From Candidatus Latescibacterota bacterium (lineage in GTDB: Bacteria; Latescibacterota; UBA2968; GCA-2709665): 11,170 nucleotides of DNA. Below the pieces are notes generated by a model, which was not told the origin of the DNA, made no database searches, and saw only the letters and a list, made by a program, of their open reading frames with translations. Location: positions 1-11,170 of the forward strand of contig JASLMQ010000654.1 of the NCBI GenBank assembly GCA_030746455.1, in the 5' to 3' direction. The position numbers and the translations under genes were made by a program. This document shows, one piece after another, positions 1-6,505 of this stretch; positions within the stretch are counted from its first letter, which is position 1; the number at the start of each line of letters is the position of its first letter.

Positions 1-195
1 CGAGACCGATTCGAAATCATCCTGAATGCCGCTTACGGAGAGGTCCAACTCGGACTCCACGAGGCCCATGATCTTGAGGGAATAGGTGCTGACGTCTGCC
101 TTCCACCCCTCGAGCTGGGCGGGTGTTCCGAAGATGTGGTAGGTGAAGAGATCCGAAACCGGCGTGATCCCTGCATCGTCCTCGGGTTGGCTCAT
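1..195 (-). CDS. Hypothetical protein, N-terminal 65 residues (cut by window edge)
   Basis: An open frame runs from an ATG at 195 off the left edge of the window without a stop, so only the first 65 residues are visible. The start is well supported: a GGAGGG Shine-Dalgarno lies at 203-208 on the minus strand, 7 nt before the ATG, and a possible promoter sits about 50 nt further upstream. The visible protein begins MSQPEDDAG and is acidic and soluble-looking, with no signal peptide, membrane segment or cysteine. It contains a stretch DLFTYHIFGTPAQ that I cannot assign to a family. It does not resemble the start of AMMECR1 or Memo, the usual partners of the radical SAM gene upstream. It follows amrS in the same direction after 113 bp, so it may be cotranscribed with amrS or have its own promoter. 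Function unknown. Confidence 0.75.
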   Translation of the reverse strand, partial: MSQPEDDAGITPVSDLFTYHIFGTPAQLEGWKADVSTYSLKIMGLVESELDLSVSGIQDDFESVS

Positions 196-246
196 CCCCT
201 GTCCCTCCGCCAACTCACAGTGGTACCCCATGGGCCGTGGAGACTG

Positions 247-275
247 AAAATAGCATACGATCCCCTGGAAGACAA
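247..275 (-). promoter_or_regulatory. Possible sigma70-type promoter for the partial gene at 1-195
   Basis: Read on the minus strand, TTGTCT (275-270) and TATTTT (252-247) are separated by exactly 17 nt. Each hexamer matches the sigma70 consensus at 4 of 6 positions. Transcription would start near 240, about 45 nt before the ATG at 195. It sits in the 113-bp gap after amrS. The matches are modest, so this is a candidate only. Confidence 0.35.
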
Positions 276-308
276 CATCTTTCGGATCGTGCACGACCCC
301 GGTGAGGG

Positions 309-1355
309 TCAGGACCCGGCCATGCCGACGCCCGCGATGGCACTGCCGCAGTCGGGGCATCCCCCCCCGGAGATCCGGTTCTCCGAAACACCGAATCCGC
401 ATCGGCGAATCAGGATCCGGCCGCAACCCGGGCAGGCCGTGTCCTGGCCATCGGGATCCGAGAAGTTACCGAGGTAAACGTAGCGAAGCCCCTCTGCCAG
501 ACCAATCTCCCTGGCCCGCCTCATGGTCTCAGGCGGTGTCGGGACCCCGTCGGCCATCTTGTAAGTAGGGAAGAACCGGCTGATGTGCCACGGGGTGTCC
601 ACGCCGAGCTCGCCGACGATGAAACGCACGAGGTCTCGAAGCTCATCGGATCCATCGTTGACACCTGGGATGATGAGGGTCGTGACCTCCACCCAGACCC
701 TGAGCCGACCCATCGCGCACAGGGCTTCCAGCACCGGCTGAAGCCGGGCACCCGTATGCTTACGGTAGGTGCTGTCCCTGAAGGCCTTGAGATCCACATT
801 GGCCCCATCGAGGTAGGGATGAAGGGCCTCAAGCATGTCCTCGGTCATATAGCCGTTGGTCACGTAGGCGTTGGCGAGGCCGGAATCGTGCGCCAGCCGG
901 GCGATTTCGTAGGTGTACTCGAAGAAGATCGTGGGCTCGGTGTAGGTGTAGGCGATGATTCTGCACCCCGTGTCGAGCGCCCCGCGTAGGATGTCCTCAG
1001 GGGCGACCTTTCGGCCTGAGACCTGCCGGCCTTCCCTCGGCATCTGAGAGATGTCCCAGTTCTGGCACCAGGCACAGCGGAGGTTGCACCCCGGCGTTGC
1101 GATCGAGTAGGCCAGCGAGGACGGGTAGAAGTGGTAGAGCGGCTTCTTCTCCACCGGATCGGCGTTCTGGCTGATCGCCTGTCCGAAGACGGATGTTTCC
1201 AGCCGCCCGTCCCGGTTGTGCCGGACCTCACAGATGCCCCGCCTGTCGGCTCGAATCAGACAACGATGCCCACAGAGGTTGCACCGCACGCTGCCATCGG
1301 GCAGGGGCTCGTACAGCCTGGCCTCGATCGACGCGCTGGACCCAGAAGTGGACAT
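309..1355 (-). CDS. amrS: AmmeMemoRadiSam-system radical SAM enzyme (AmrS)
   Basis: A 348-residue radical SAM protein of the PflA-like family that often co-occurs with AMMECR1 and Memo proteins. Its substrate is, to my knowledge, not established. The [4Fe-4S]/SAM motif is C90-x3-C94-x2-C97 (CNLRCAWC), followed by QNWDISQ. Upstream is a four-cysteine segment (C25, C28, C32, C42; CNLCGHRC and GICEVR) typical of the family. Further family landmarks are DPVEKKPLYHF near 66-76, the TYTEPT segment near 137-142, and a C-terminal zinc-ribbon-like pair (CPGC at 308-311, CPDC at 333-336). The frame is open back to a TTG at 1406 inside dapA, but I prefer the ATG at 1355. It begins just before the conserved ARLYEPL segment, follows a GGAAGGG purine run, and lies 28 nt after the dapA stop. 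It is probably cotranscribed with dapA. No AMMECR1 or Memo gene is visible nearby. Confidence 0.93.
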   Translation of the reverse strand: MSTSGSSASIEARLYEPLPDGSVRCNLCGHRCLIRADRRGICEVRHNRDGRLETSVFGQAISQNADPVEKKPLYHFYPSSLAYSIATPGCNLRCAWCQNWDISQMPREGRQVSGRKVAPEDILRGALDTGCRIIAYTYTEPTIFFEYTYEIARLAHDSGLANAYVTNGYMTEDMLEALHPYLDGANVDLKAFRDSTYRKHTGARLQPVLEALCAMGRLRVWVEVTTLIIPGVNDGSDELRDLVRFIVGELGVDTPWHISRFFPTYKMADGVPTPPETMRRAREIGLAEGLRYVYLGNFSDPDGQDTACPGCGRILIRRCGFGVSENRISGGGCPDCGSAIAGVGMAGS

Positions 1356-1383
1356 GTCTAGATGCACCCTTCCATAGAAGCCG

Positions 1384-2274
1384 CTATAGCGTTCCCATCT
1401 CCGCAAGCACCGTCCTGAGCCTATCCCGCTCCTCCTGGGACAGGGGACGAACGGGGGCCCTCGGGGGGCCGCAAGGCAGTCCGACCAGCTCGGCGCCGGC
1501 CTTGAGCATCGCCGGATGGGTGCCGATCGAAAAGGCCTGCCTGAGGGGGGCCAGGCGTCGCTGGAAGTCGAGGGCAGAGGCCAGATCCCCCTTCACATAG
1601 CTCTCGTAGATCCCCACGCTGAGCTCGGGGGCAACGCTCGCGCTGGCCGCAATGGCACCCGCAGCACCGTGGGAAAGCGCAGCGTAGATCAGCGTGTCTC
1701 TCCCCATGATGACCCGGAACCCGTCCGGGGCGCGGCGGAGGTACTCGATCGTCTGGGTGAAATCCCCGGAGCTGTCCTTGATGCCCACGATGTTGGCGAA
1801 GCCATCCGCCAGCCTCAGAACCAGGTCGACCGAGAGCGGGTTCCCCGTCCTGGCGGGAAGATCGTAGAGCAGGATGGGAAGGTCCACGGACATCGCGATG
1901 CTGCCAAAATGATCGTAGAGCTCCTCGTCACCCGGTGTGATGAAATACGGCGTCAGGATCGACAAGCAGTCCGCGCCCGCCTCCTGAGCATACTCGGCGA
2001 GAAGCACCGCCTCTCGAGTCGTGTTCGCCGCCGTGCCGAGGTAGACAGGAACCCGGTGGCCCGTATGATTCACCGTCCATTCATAGAGCCTGCGCTTCTC
2101 TTCCACCGAAAGGGCCCAGGATTCGCCAGCCGTCCCCCCCGTGAAGATTCCGTGCACGCCGCGCTCGATCAGGCGGCCGATCAGACGTTTGAGTCCAGCC
2201 TCGTCGAGCGCCTCCGACTCCGTCATCGGGGTGATCACCGCAGGGATGATCCCGCGAATGGACTCCCTTTCCAT
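1384..2274 (-). CDS. dapA: DapA/NAL-family aldolase (4-hydroxy-tetrahydrodipicolinate synthase-like)
   Basis: A 296-residue TIM-barrel class I aldolase of the DHDPS/N-acetylneuraminate lyase family, about the normal length. The Schiff-base lysine is K166 in GIKDSSGD. The family tyrosine is Y137 and the arginine R142 in LYDLPARTG. The substrate-carboxylate loop reads GGTAGES (46-52). True DHDPS condenses pyruvate with aspartate semialdehyde in lysine synthesis. Two positions differ from E. coli DapA: T45 is alanine here (A49), and the triad Y107 is phenylalanine (F111, in TPYF). A relative acting on another 2-keto acid is therefore possible. I chose the ATG at 2274, 8 nt after a GAAGGGGG run. 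An in-frame GTG at 2280 is an alternative but sits too close to that run. A good promoter lies about 110 nt upstream, and amrS follows after 28 nt. Family is certain; the DHDPS reaction is less so. Confidence 0.9.
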   Translation of the reverse strand: MERESIRGIIPAVITPMTESEALDEAGLKRLIGRLIERGVHGIFTGGTAGESWALSVEEKRRLYEWTVNHTGHRVPVYLGTAANTTREAVLLAEYAQEAGADCLSILTPYFITPGDEELYDHFGSIAMSVDLPILLYDLPARTGNPLSVDLVLRLADGFANIVGIKDSSGDFTQTIEYLRRAPDGFRVIMGRDTLIYAALSHGAAGAIAASASVAPELSVGIYESYVKGDLASALDFQRRLAPLRQAFSIGTHPAMLKAGAELVGLPCGPPRAPVRPLSQEERDRLRTVLAEMGTL

Positions 2275-2316
2275 GGCCACTTCCCCCTTCCTCGGGTCCT
2301 ACAGCCCGGCTTTGCA

Positions 2317-2365
2317 GGCCATCTCCAGTCAGACGTGGAGGCGTGAAGCCGCGAAACCGATGGCC
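2317..2365 (-). promoter_or_regulatory. Possible folded element in the dapA leader
   Basis: The predicted dapA transcript has a leader of about 105 nt. In it a 7-nt pair of arms (GGCCATC at 2365-2359 and GATGGCC at 2323-2317, minus-strand reading) encloses a smaller hairpin, CTCCA / TGGAG (2340-2336 with 2327-2323, 8-nt loop). The two stems share one base, so they cannot both close fully. The leader is too short for a lysine riboswitch and I recognise no known aptamer core. Chance pairing is a real possibility. Confidence 0.2.
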
Positions 2366-2386
2366 AGACCACAGCCGCATTCTCTG

Positions 2387-2415
2387 ATGATACTGCACTT
2401 TCCGCTTGATGTCAA
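2387..2415 (-). promoter_or_regulatory. Sigma70-type promoter for dapA-amrS
   Basis: On the minus strand a perfect -35 hexamer TTGACA (2415-2410) is followed after exactly 17 nt by TATCAT (2392-2387), a 5 of 6 match to the -10 consensus. Transcription would begin near 2380 and give a leader of about 105 nt before the dapA ATG. This is the strongest promoter match in the window. It points away from the greA promoter, whose -35 lies about 95 bp away. The 366-bp gene-free region 2281-2646 holds these two promoters and their leaders and no other gene I can support. Confidence 0.72.
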
Positions 2416-2510
2416 ACGCATCGGCCTCGAGCCCGGCCCGCCCAAGGTCTCCGCCCCTGAGCCTGGGGTTTCCGGCACCTCCAATCGGCGTCCTTCGCGA
2501 CGGTTTTGGC

Positions 2511-2539
2511 TTGACATTTCGGAGTAAAGATCATACCCT
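2511..2539 (+). promoter_or_regulatory. Sigma70-type promoter for greA
   Basis: A perfect -35 TTGACA (2511-2516) is followed after 17 nt by TACCCT (2534-2539). The latter keeps the three most conserved -10 positions (TA....T) but is otherwise weak. Transcription would start near 2546, leaving about 100 nt of leader before the greA ATG at 2647. The predicted leader begins almost directly with the hairpin at 2551-2587. Confidence 0.6.
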
Positions 2540-2550
2540 TAAGCATCTTA

Positions 2551-2598
2551 ACTCCATACGGGGTGCTGTTGGCCTTCCGTGTGGAGTTTGGGTTTATT
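2551..2598 (+). promoter_or_regulatory. greA leader hairpin with T-rich tail (possible attenuator)
   Basis: ACTCCATACGGGG (2551-2563) can pair with TTCCGTGTGGAGT (2575-2587) over 13 consecutive positions as RNA, three of them G-U wobbles, around an 11-nt loop. The stem is followed by TTTGGGTTTATT (2587-2598), T-rich but interrupted by GGG. It starts about 5 nt after the predicted transcription start. In E. coli the greA leader contains a leaky terminator that yields the small RNA GraL, and GreA affects its own expression. By analogy this could be an attenuator, a source of a short RNA, or a 5'-end stabiliser. The analogy is inference. Confidence 0.4.
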
Positions 2599-2646
2599 GC
2601 ACCATACCTTGCGACCGGAGCAGCTAGAGGATTTCATGAGGGCGAT

Positions 2647-3120
2647 ATGGACAGAGTCTATCTCACGAAGGATGGATACGAGACGATCAGACAGGAAATG
2701 GAGCGTCTGCGGACCCAGGATCGCCCGTCGGTGATCAAGGCCATTGCCGCGGCCAGGGAGTTCGGCGATCTGAGCGAAAACTCGGAATACCACGCCGCCA
2801 AGGAGCGCCAGCTCTTCGTCGAGAACCGCATAGCGCAGCTCCAGGACAAGCTGGTGCGGTCCGAGATCGTCGACGAGAGCAGAATGCCTAAGGACAAGGC
2901 CTTCCTGGGGTCCGTGGTGACCCTTAAGGACAAGAAGACGGGTAAGGAAATCCAGTATACGCTCGTCTCGACCGATGAAGCAGACTTCGAGCGGAACAAG
3001 ATCTCGACCGAGTCGCCCGTGGGACGGGCCATGCTGGGCAAGGGAGTCGGGGATGCAGTGGAGGCCAAGGCCCCGGTGGGCACGCTGAGGTACGAAATCC
3101 TGTCGATCGCCCGAGACTGA
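2647..3120 (+). CDS. greA: Transcript cleavage factor GreA
   Basis: At 157 residues this is essentially the normal GreA length. GreA enters the secondary channel of RNA polymerase and promotes cleavage of backtracked RNA. The N-terminal coiled coil (about 1-75) carries the tip motif GDLSENSEYHAA at 40-51, with the two acidic tip residues D41 and E44. The C-terminal FKBP-like domain (about 80-157) includes the conserved ISTESPVGRAMLGKGVGD segment. The frame is open back to 2563, but the ATG at 2647 is chosen because it gives the standard family start (MDRVYLTKDGYE) and follows GAGG at 2638-2641 with 5 nt spacing. The gene stands alone: divergent from dapA, convergent with the m5U methyltransferase, with its own promoter and a terminator just past the stop. 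Confidence 0.97.
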   Translation: MDRVYLTKDGYETIRQEMERLRTQDRPSVIKAIAAAREFGDLSENSEYHAAKERQLFVENRIAQLQDKLVRSEIVDESRMPKDKAFLGSVVTLKDKKTGKEIQYTLVSTDEADFERNKISTESPVGRAMLGKGVGDAVEAKAPVGTLRYEILSIARD

Positions 3121-3151
3121 TCCCCCATCGTCCCCGAGCAGGCAAGAACTC

Positions 3152-3188
3152 GAGCGCACCGGACCGGTTCCGGTGCGCTCTTCTTTCT
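3152..3188 (+). terminator. Rho-independent terminator of greA
   Basis: A perfect 12-bp GC-rich stem, GAGCGCACCGGA (3152-3163) with TCCGGTGCGCTC (3169-3180), closes a 5-nt loop and is followed by TTCTTTCT. It begins 31 nt after the greA stop. Read from the other strand the same stem lies just past the stop of the convergent methyltransferase gene (3193). The sequence after it there (GAGTTCTTGCC) is less T-rich, so termination of the long minus-strand transcript would be weaker or incomplete. Confidence 0.88.
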
Positions 3189-3192
3189 GCTG

Positions 3193-4566
3193 TCAGCCGC
3201 AGCGCCCGACCCGGGCCACCACCTCGCAGTGCGGGGTGTGGGGGAACATATCCACCAGTTGGACGTGGTCTGAGCGGTATCCGGCGATCTCCAGGGCACG
3301 CAGGTCGTTCCCGAGGGCCTCGGGGTTGCACGACACGTAGATGATCCGTTCGGGCTCGAGGTCCACCAGGGCGGTCAGCGCCTTGGGGTGCATCCCCGGT
3401 CTAGGGGGATCCGCTATGGCCGTCTCGAACCGTTCTCCTTGGTCCTTGAGCTGGCTCAGCACATCCTCTGCGCTGCCGGCGATGAACCGGCAGTTGGCGA
3501 TGCCGTTGTTGGCACTGTTCCGGATCGCATCCCTAACGGCCGGCTCAACCATTTCTACCCCAATGACTTTCGACACTTCGTTCGAGAGATAGATTGAGAT
3601 GCCGCCCGTCCCGCAATAGACATCCAGCACCCTGTCGTCGGGCCCAGGAGTGGCAAGGTCCGAGACGAGCCCGTAGAGCCTCTCGGCCTGGAGCGTATTG
3701 GTCTGGAAGAACGAGCTGGGCGAGATCTCGAACCGGTATTCCCCCAGCTCCTCGTGCACGGTCCCGGAGCCCGCGATCACGATCTCATCGTCCCCGATGG
3801 CGACCTGAGCCTTCCTCCGGTTGATGCTATGTATCACGCTCCTGATGTCTGGAAACGCCCTCGTCAGCCCCTTTCCCAGATCCGACGCATCCGGGAAGGC
3901 CTCGCCCGAGGTCGTCACCACAACCATCACCTCCCCCGAGCGCTTCCCCTCGCGAATGGTCAGGAACCGCAGAAGGCCCTCGTGCCGCTTCAGATGGTAG
4001 GCGGATAGACCGCGTTCCCTGGCGAAAGCCCGAACCCAGTCGACGATGCGATCCGATCGCTCCGACTGCAGGTGGCAGGACTCCAGATCGAGAATCCTGT
4101 CGAAGCGCCCGCCAACGTGCAGTCCCAGATCCAGCCCGCCGTCGCGCGACTCGGAGAAGGAGAACTCCATCTTGTTCCTGTAGCCGAAGGGCACATCGGC
4201 CGGGAGGGGGTCTTCCAGCTGGAAGTCCAGTCCAGCCTCACGCAGGCACGTCTGGACCATCTCCTGCTTCAGCCGAAGCTGCTCCTCGTAGGCCAGATCC
4301 TGCCATATACAGCCTCCGCAGAGGCCGAAATGGGAGCATCTGGCCGCGCACCGGGGAACGCCCGCCTCGATGAGGGCGTCCAACTGCGCGTCGGCTTCCC
4401 GCCGCCGGTGGCGGATCCTCCGGATCCGCGCCAGGACCCGGTCCCCCGGAACTGCGCCGCGGATTCGGAGGGAGTAGGCCCCGACTCGGGCGAGGCCCCG
4501 CCCCCTTGCATCGATGGACTCGACGACGGCCTCGGCCCTGCTACCGCGTGTAGGTCTTGGGTCCAT
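3193..4566 (-). CDS. rlmD: TrmA/RlmD-family RNA (uracil-5) methyltransferase
   Basis: A 457-residue SAM-dependent m5U RNA methyltransferase. An N-terminal TRAM domain (about 10-55, rich in Arg) binds RNA. A [4Fe-4S] cluster is indicated by C77-x5-C83-x2-C86 (CSHFGLCGGC) and the distant C164 in ESCHL. The SAM-binding loop is VLDVYCGTGG (313-322). DPPRPG is at 386-391, the catalytic nucleophile is C413 in YVSCNP, and the general-base glutamate is E448 in HCEVV. The iron-sulfur motif fits RlmD/RumA or RlmCD, which modify 23S rRNA, rather than E. coli TrmA, which lacks the cluster. The target (U1939, U747, both, or tRNA U54) cannot be read from sequence, so the symbol is a family-level choice. 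The ATG at 4566 overlaps the preceding gene by 26 bp and follows a GAAGGG run, so translation is probably coupled. The convergent greA terminator lies just downstream. Confidence 0.93.
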   Translation of the reverse strand: MDPRPTRGSRAEAVVESIDARGRGLARVGAYSLRIRGAVPGDRVLARIRRIRHRRREADAQLDALIEAGVPRCAARCSHFGLCGGCIWQDLAYEEQLRLKQEMVQTCLREAGLDFQLEDPLPADVPFGYRNKMEFSFSESRDGGLDLGLHVGGRFDRILDLESCHLQSERSDRIVDWVRAFARERGLSAYHLKRHEGLLRFLTIREGKRSGEVMVVVTTSGEAFPDASDLGKGLTRAFPDIRSVIHSINRRKAQVAIGDDEIVIAGSGTVHEELGEYRFEISPSSFFQTNTLQAERLYGLVSDLATPGPDDRVLDVYCGTGGISIYLSNEVSKVIGVEMVEPAVRDAIRNSANNGIANCRFIAGSAEDVLSQLKDQGERFETAIADPPRPGMHPKALTALVDLEPERIIYVSCNPEALGNDLRALEIAGYRSDHVQLVDMFPHTPHCEVVARVGRCG

Positions 4567-5842
4567 CTCTTCCCTTCTTCCACCTCATCCGGGGGATCCG
4601 GGATGGATGCCGGAAGACACCTTCTCGAAGTCGCTCCATGGATCCGGCATCCCGGACCAGGCTGTCGTAGGAGAACAGGGCAATGCCCTGGAGCGCCAAC
4701 TGCCGTGCCACCTCGACCTGGGCCGCCGTCTCGGTGAGGGACTGGTTCCACACACCGATCCCGGCGTACAGGTGCCCTTTTTTCACATACTTACGCGCCT
4801 CTCTGATCTGTGTCTCGATTTGACGGGTGGACCCCGCATAGAACATGGGGACTATGAAGTCCACGATTCCCCTGTTGATCCACCCAATCCAGTCCTGCCC
4901 GTTTTCGTAGTAGGCGGCCTTGAAGTCAGGCTTCACCGCCGCCGACAGCTTCACCCAGGGAGCCGATCTGTCCAGAGCGGCCCGTATGGCCTCCACTTGC
5001 CTGTTCACCTGCTGTGTTCGCCACCGCTGCCACTGCACCCGCTCCCAGATCCGGTCCCCTTCCGGGTCCCCGGCACCCGCTGAATCGCTCACCAGCGAGA
5101 GGGGGTCGAACCGGTACTGCCGCACGAAGGCGGCGCGGCTCAGCAGGCCGAAATCGTAGTGCCTGTTGGGGTAGCGGACGTAGTCCAGATGGACGCCGTC
5201 GACGTCGTATCCCCGCACGATCTCGGCAACCACATCGACCAGGTGCTCCCGGACCTCCGGGACCGCGGGAGACAGATAGCGACCCTCCACGCCACGCCGG
5301 ACCAGATCGACCCCATCCAGGTCCATACGTCCCATATCGATCCCGTCCGAGGAACCCATGAACCACTCCGGATGCCGGTTCAGCAGGTGATCGGGAGACC
5401 GCGGCCGCCTCTGTGTCGGGTTCCAGGCAAGGAACAGGTTGACCCAGGCGTGGACCTCCAGCCCGGCCTCCCGGCACTCCTTGATCGCGTGCTCCAGAGG
5501 GTCGAAACCGTTCTCAGCCTCGTCCACGTCCTCACCGGGAGGCGCCAGCCGACTGGTGTAGTAGGCGTCGGCTCTTCCACGGACCTGCAGCAGGACGGCA
5601 TTGAAGTTGGCTCGCCTGGCCAGGGTGACGGCCCGCGTGATCCCCTCGGCCGAGGCCATGGTGCTCCGAACCACCCAGATCCCGCGGAACTCGGCCGGCG
5701 ACGCTTCTTTCGCCGCCGGAGCCCCCGTGGCGGCTACCGGCGCTGCCCCGGGCCCCCAGACAGTGGTCCACAAACAGATCCAGAAGAAGAGAAAGGGCAA
5801 ACCAACCAGACGGTCGGATTGCCCTTCGGTGTCACGGTTCAT
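4541..5842 (-). CDS. Exported glycoside hydrolase-like protein, GHL10/DUF187 (YngK-like) family
   Basis: A 433-residue protein with an N-terminal hydrophobic segment (about 12-29) followed by an Ala/Pro-rich stretch, consistent with a signal peptide or membrane anchor. The catalytic-type TIM barrel starts near 50 with EFRGIWVV and continues through NAVLLQVRGRADAYY (81-95), GLEVHAWVN (127-135), the family signature DGVHLDYVRYP (215-225), and VDFIVPMFYAG (327-337). This matches the glycosyl-hydrolase-like GHL10 family (YngK and relatives), thought to act on cell-envelope or extracellular polysaccharide; the substrate here is unknown. The ATG at 5842 is preferred; an in-frame GTG at 5851 is possible. 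It starts 21 nt after rplQ with no terminator between, and its end overlaps the methyltransferase start by 26 bp, so it appears to be carried on the alpha-operon transcript. Its coding strand and GC content match the neighbours. Confidence 0.9.
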   Translation of the reverse strand: MNRDTEGQSDRLVGLPFLFFWICLWTTVWGPGAAPVAATGAPAAKEASPAEFRGIWVVRSTMASAEGITRAVTLARRANFNAVLLQVRGRADAYYTSRLAPPGEDVDEAENGFDPLEHAIKECREAGLEVHAWVNLFLAWNPTQRRPRSPDHLLNRHPEWFMGSSDGIDMGRMDLDGVDLVRRGVEGRYLSPAVPEVREHLVDVVAEIVRGYDVDGVHLDYVRYPNRHYDFGLLSRAAFVRQYRFDPLSLVSDSAGAGDPEGDRIWERVQWQRWRTQQVNRQVEAIRAALDRSAPWVKLSAAVKPDFKAAYYENGQDWIGWINRGIVDFIVPMFYAGSTRQIETQIREARKYVKKGHLYAGIGVWNQSLTETAAQVEVARQLALQGIALFSYDSLVRDAGSMERLREGVFRHPSRIPRMRWKKGRDGPKTYTR

Positions 5843-5863
5843 CGCACCCACCGGTATCGAAGC

Positions 5864-6490
5864 CTAGTCCTTCTGCTTGTCGCTCTCCTGGGGCGCGTCG
5901 TCGTCCTCTTGTTTTGCTGGATCCTCCGCCCCGTTCGGATCCTCGGATTGGGTCTCTTCCGCCACGGCGGCTTCTGCCGACGCATCCTCCTCCTCGGCCA
6001 CGGCGGCGTCCTCCGGCTCCTCTGCGGCCTCCTCCCCATCGACCTCCTCGGCACCGTCATCACCTCCAGCAGCCGGTGCCTCCGTGGCAGACTCGCCCTT
6101 GGAGGATGCTCGAGACGCGTAGTCGGCACGGATCTCCTCGCCGACCAGCTCAACGAGGCAAAGCTCAACGCTGTCGCCTCTCCGCGGGGCCAGCTTCAGC
6201 ACGCGGGTGTATCCCCCGTCCCGCTCGGAAAACGTGGGTGCGATCTCGTCGAACAGCCGGGAAACCACAACCTTGTTGCGGATCCGGCGCAGCACCTGCC
6301 TTCTGGCGTGAAGATCGCCGCGCTTGGCAAAAGAGATCAGACGGTCGGCGATGCTACGCAGCTCCTTGGCCTTTGCCTGGGTCGTTCGTATCGATCCGTG
6401 TGCGAACAGCGACGTGGCCATATTGTTGATCATGGCCTTCCTGTGGCTAGCTGTCCGGTTGAATTTGCGTCCTCGCCTTCCGTGCCTCAT
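5864..6490 (-). CDS. rplQ: 50S ribosomal protein L17 with long acidic C-terminal tail
   Basis: Residues 1 to about 119 are a complete L17 (starts MRHGRRGRKFNRTASHRKAM; ends with the conserved VELCLVELVG). L17 sits near the peptide exit tunnel of the large subunit. The rest, about 120-208, is a low-complexity extension rich in Glu, Asp and Ala. I count 32 acidic against 6 basic residues in 121-208, ending QESDKQKD. E. coli L17 has 127 residues and no such tail; some actinobacterial L17 proteins have comparable acidic extensions. The tail stays in frame to a single TAG with the same codon style, so it does not look like a frameshift. The gene follows rpoA by 15 nt, with GAGGATGATGGGG upstream of the ATG. 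It is the last ribosomal gene of the alpha operon. Confidence 0.97.
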   Translation of the reverse strand: MRHGRRGRKFNRTASHRKAMINNMATSLFAHGSIRTTQAKAKELRSIADRLISFAKRGDLHARRQVLRRIRNKVVVSRLFDEIAPTFSERDGGYTRVLKLAPRRGDSVELCLVELVGEEIRADYASRASSKGESATEAPAAGGDDGAEEVDGEEAAEEPEDAAVAEEEDASAEAAVAEETQSEDPNGAEDPAKQEDDDAPQESDKQKD

Positions 6491-6505
6491 TGCCCCATCA
6501 TCCTC

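Noticed and set aside
285..302. Palindrome around TCGTGCACGA after the amrS stop, considered as a terminator or operator
   Set aside because: As RNA it forms only a short stem with a 4-nt loop and no T-run follows on the minus strand. As an operator it has no adjacent regulator gene to support it.
2329..2517. A 62-codon minus-strand frame in the dapA/greA intergenic region
   Set aside because: It spans the dapA promoter, has no family resemblance, and its start is not preceded by a convincing ribosome binding site.
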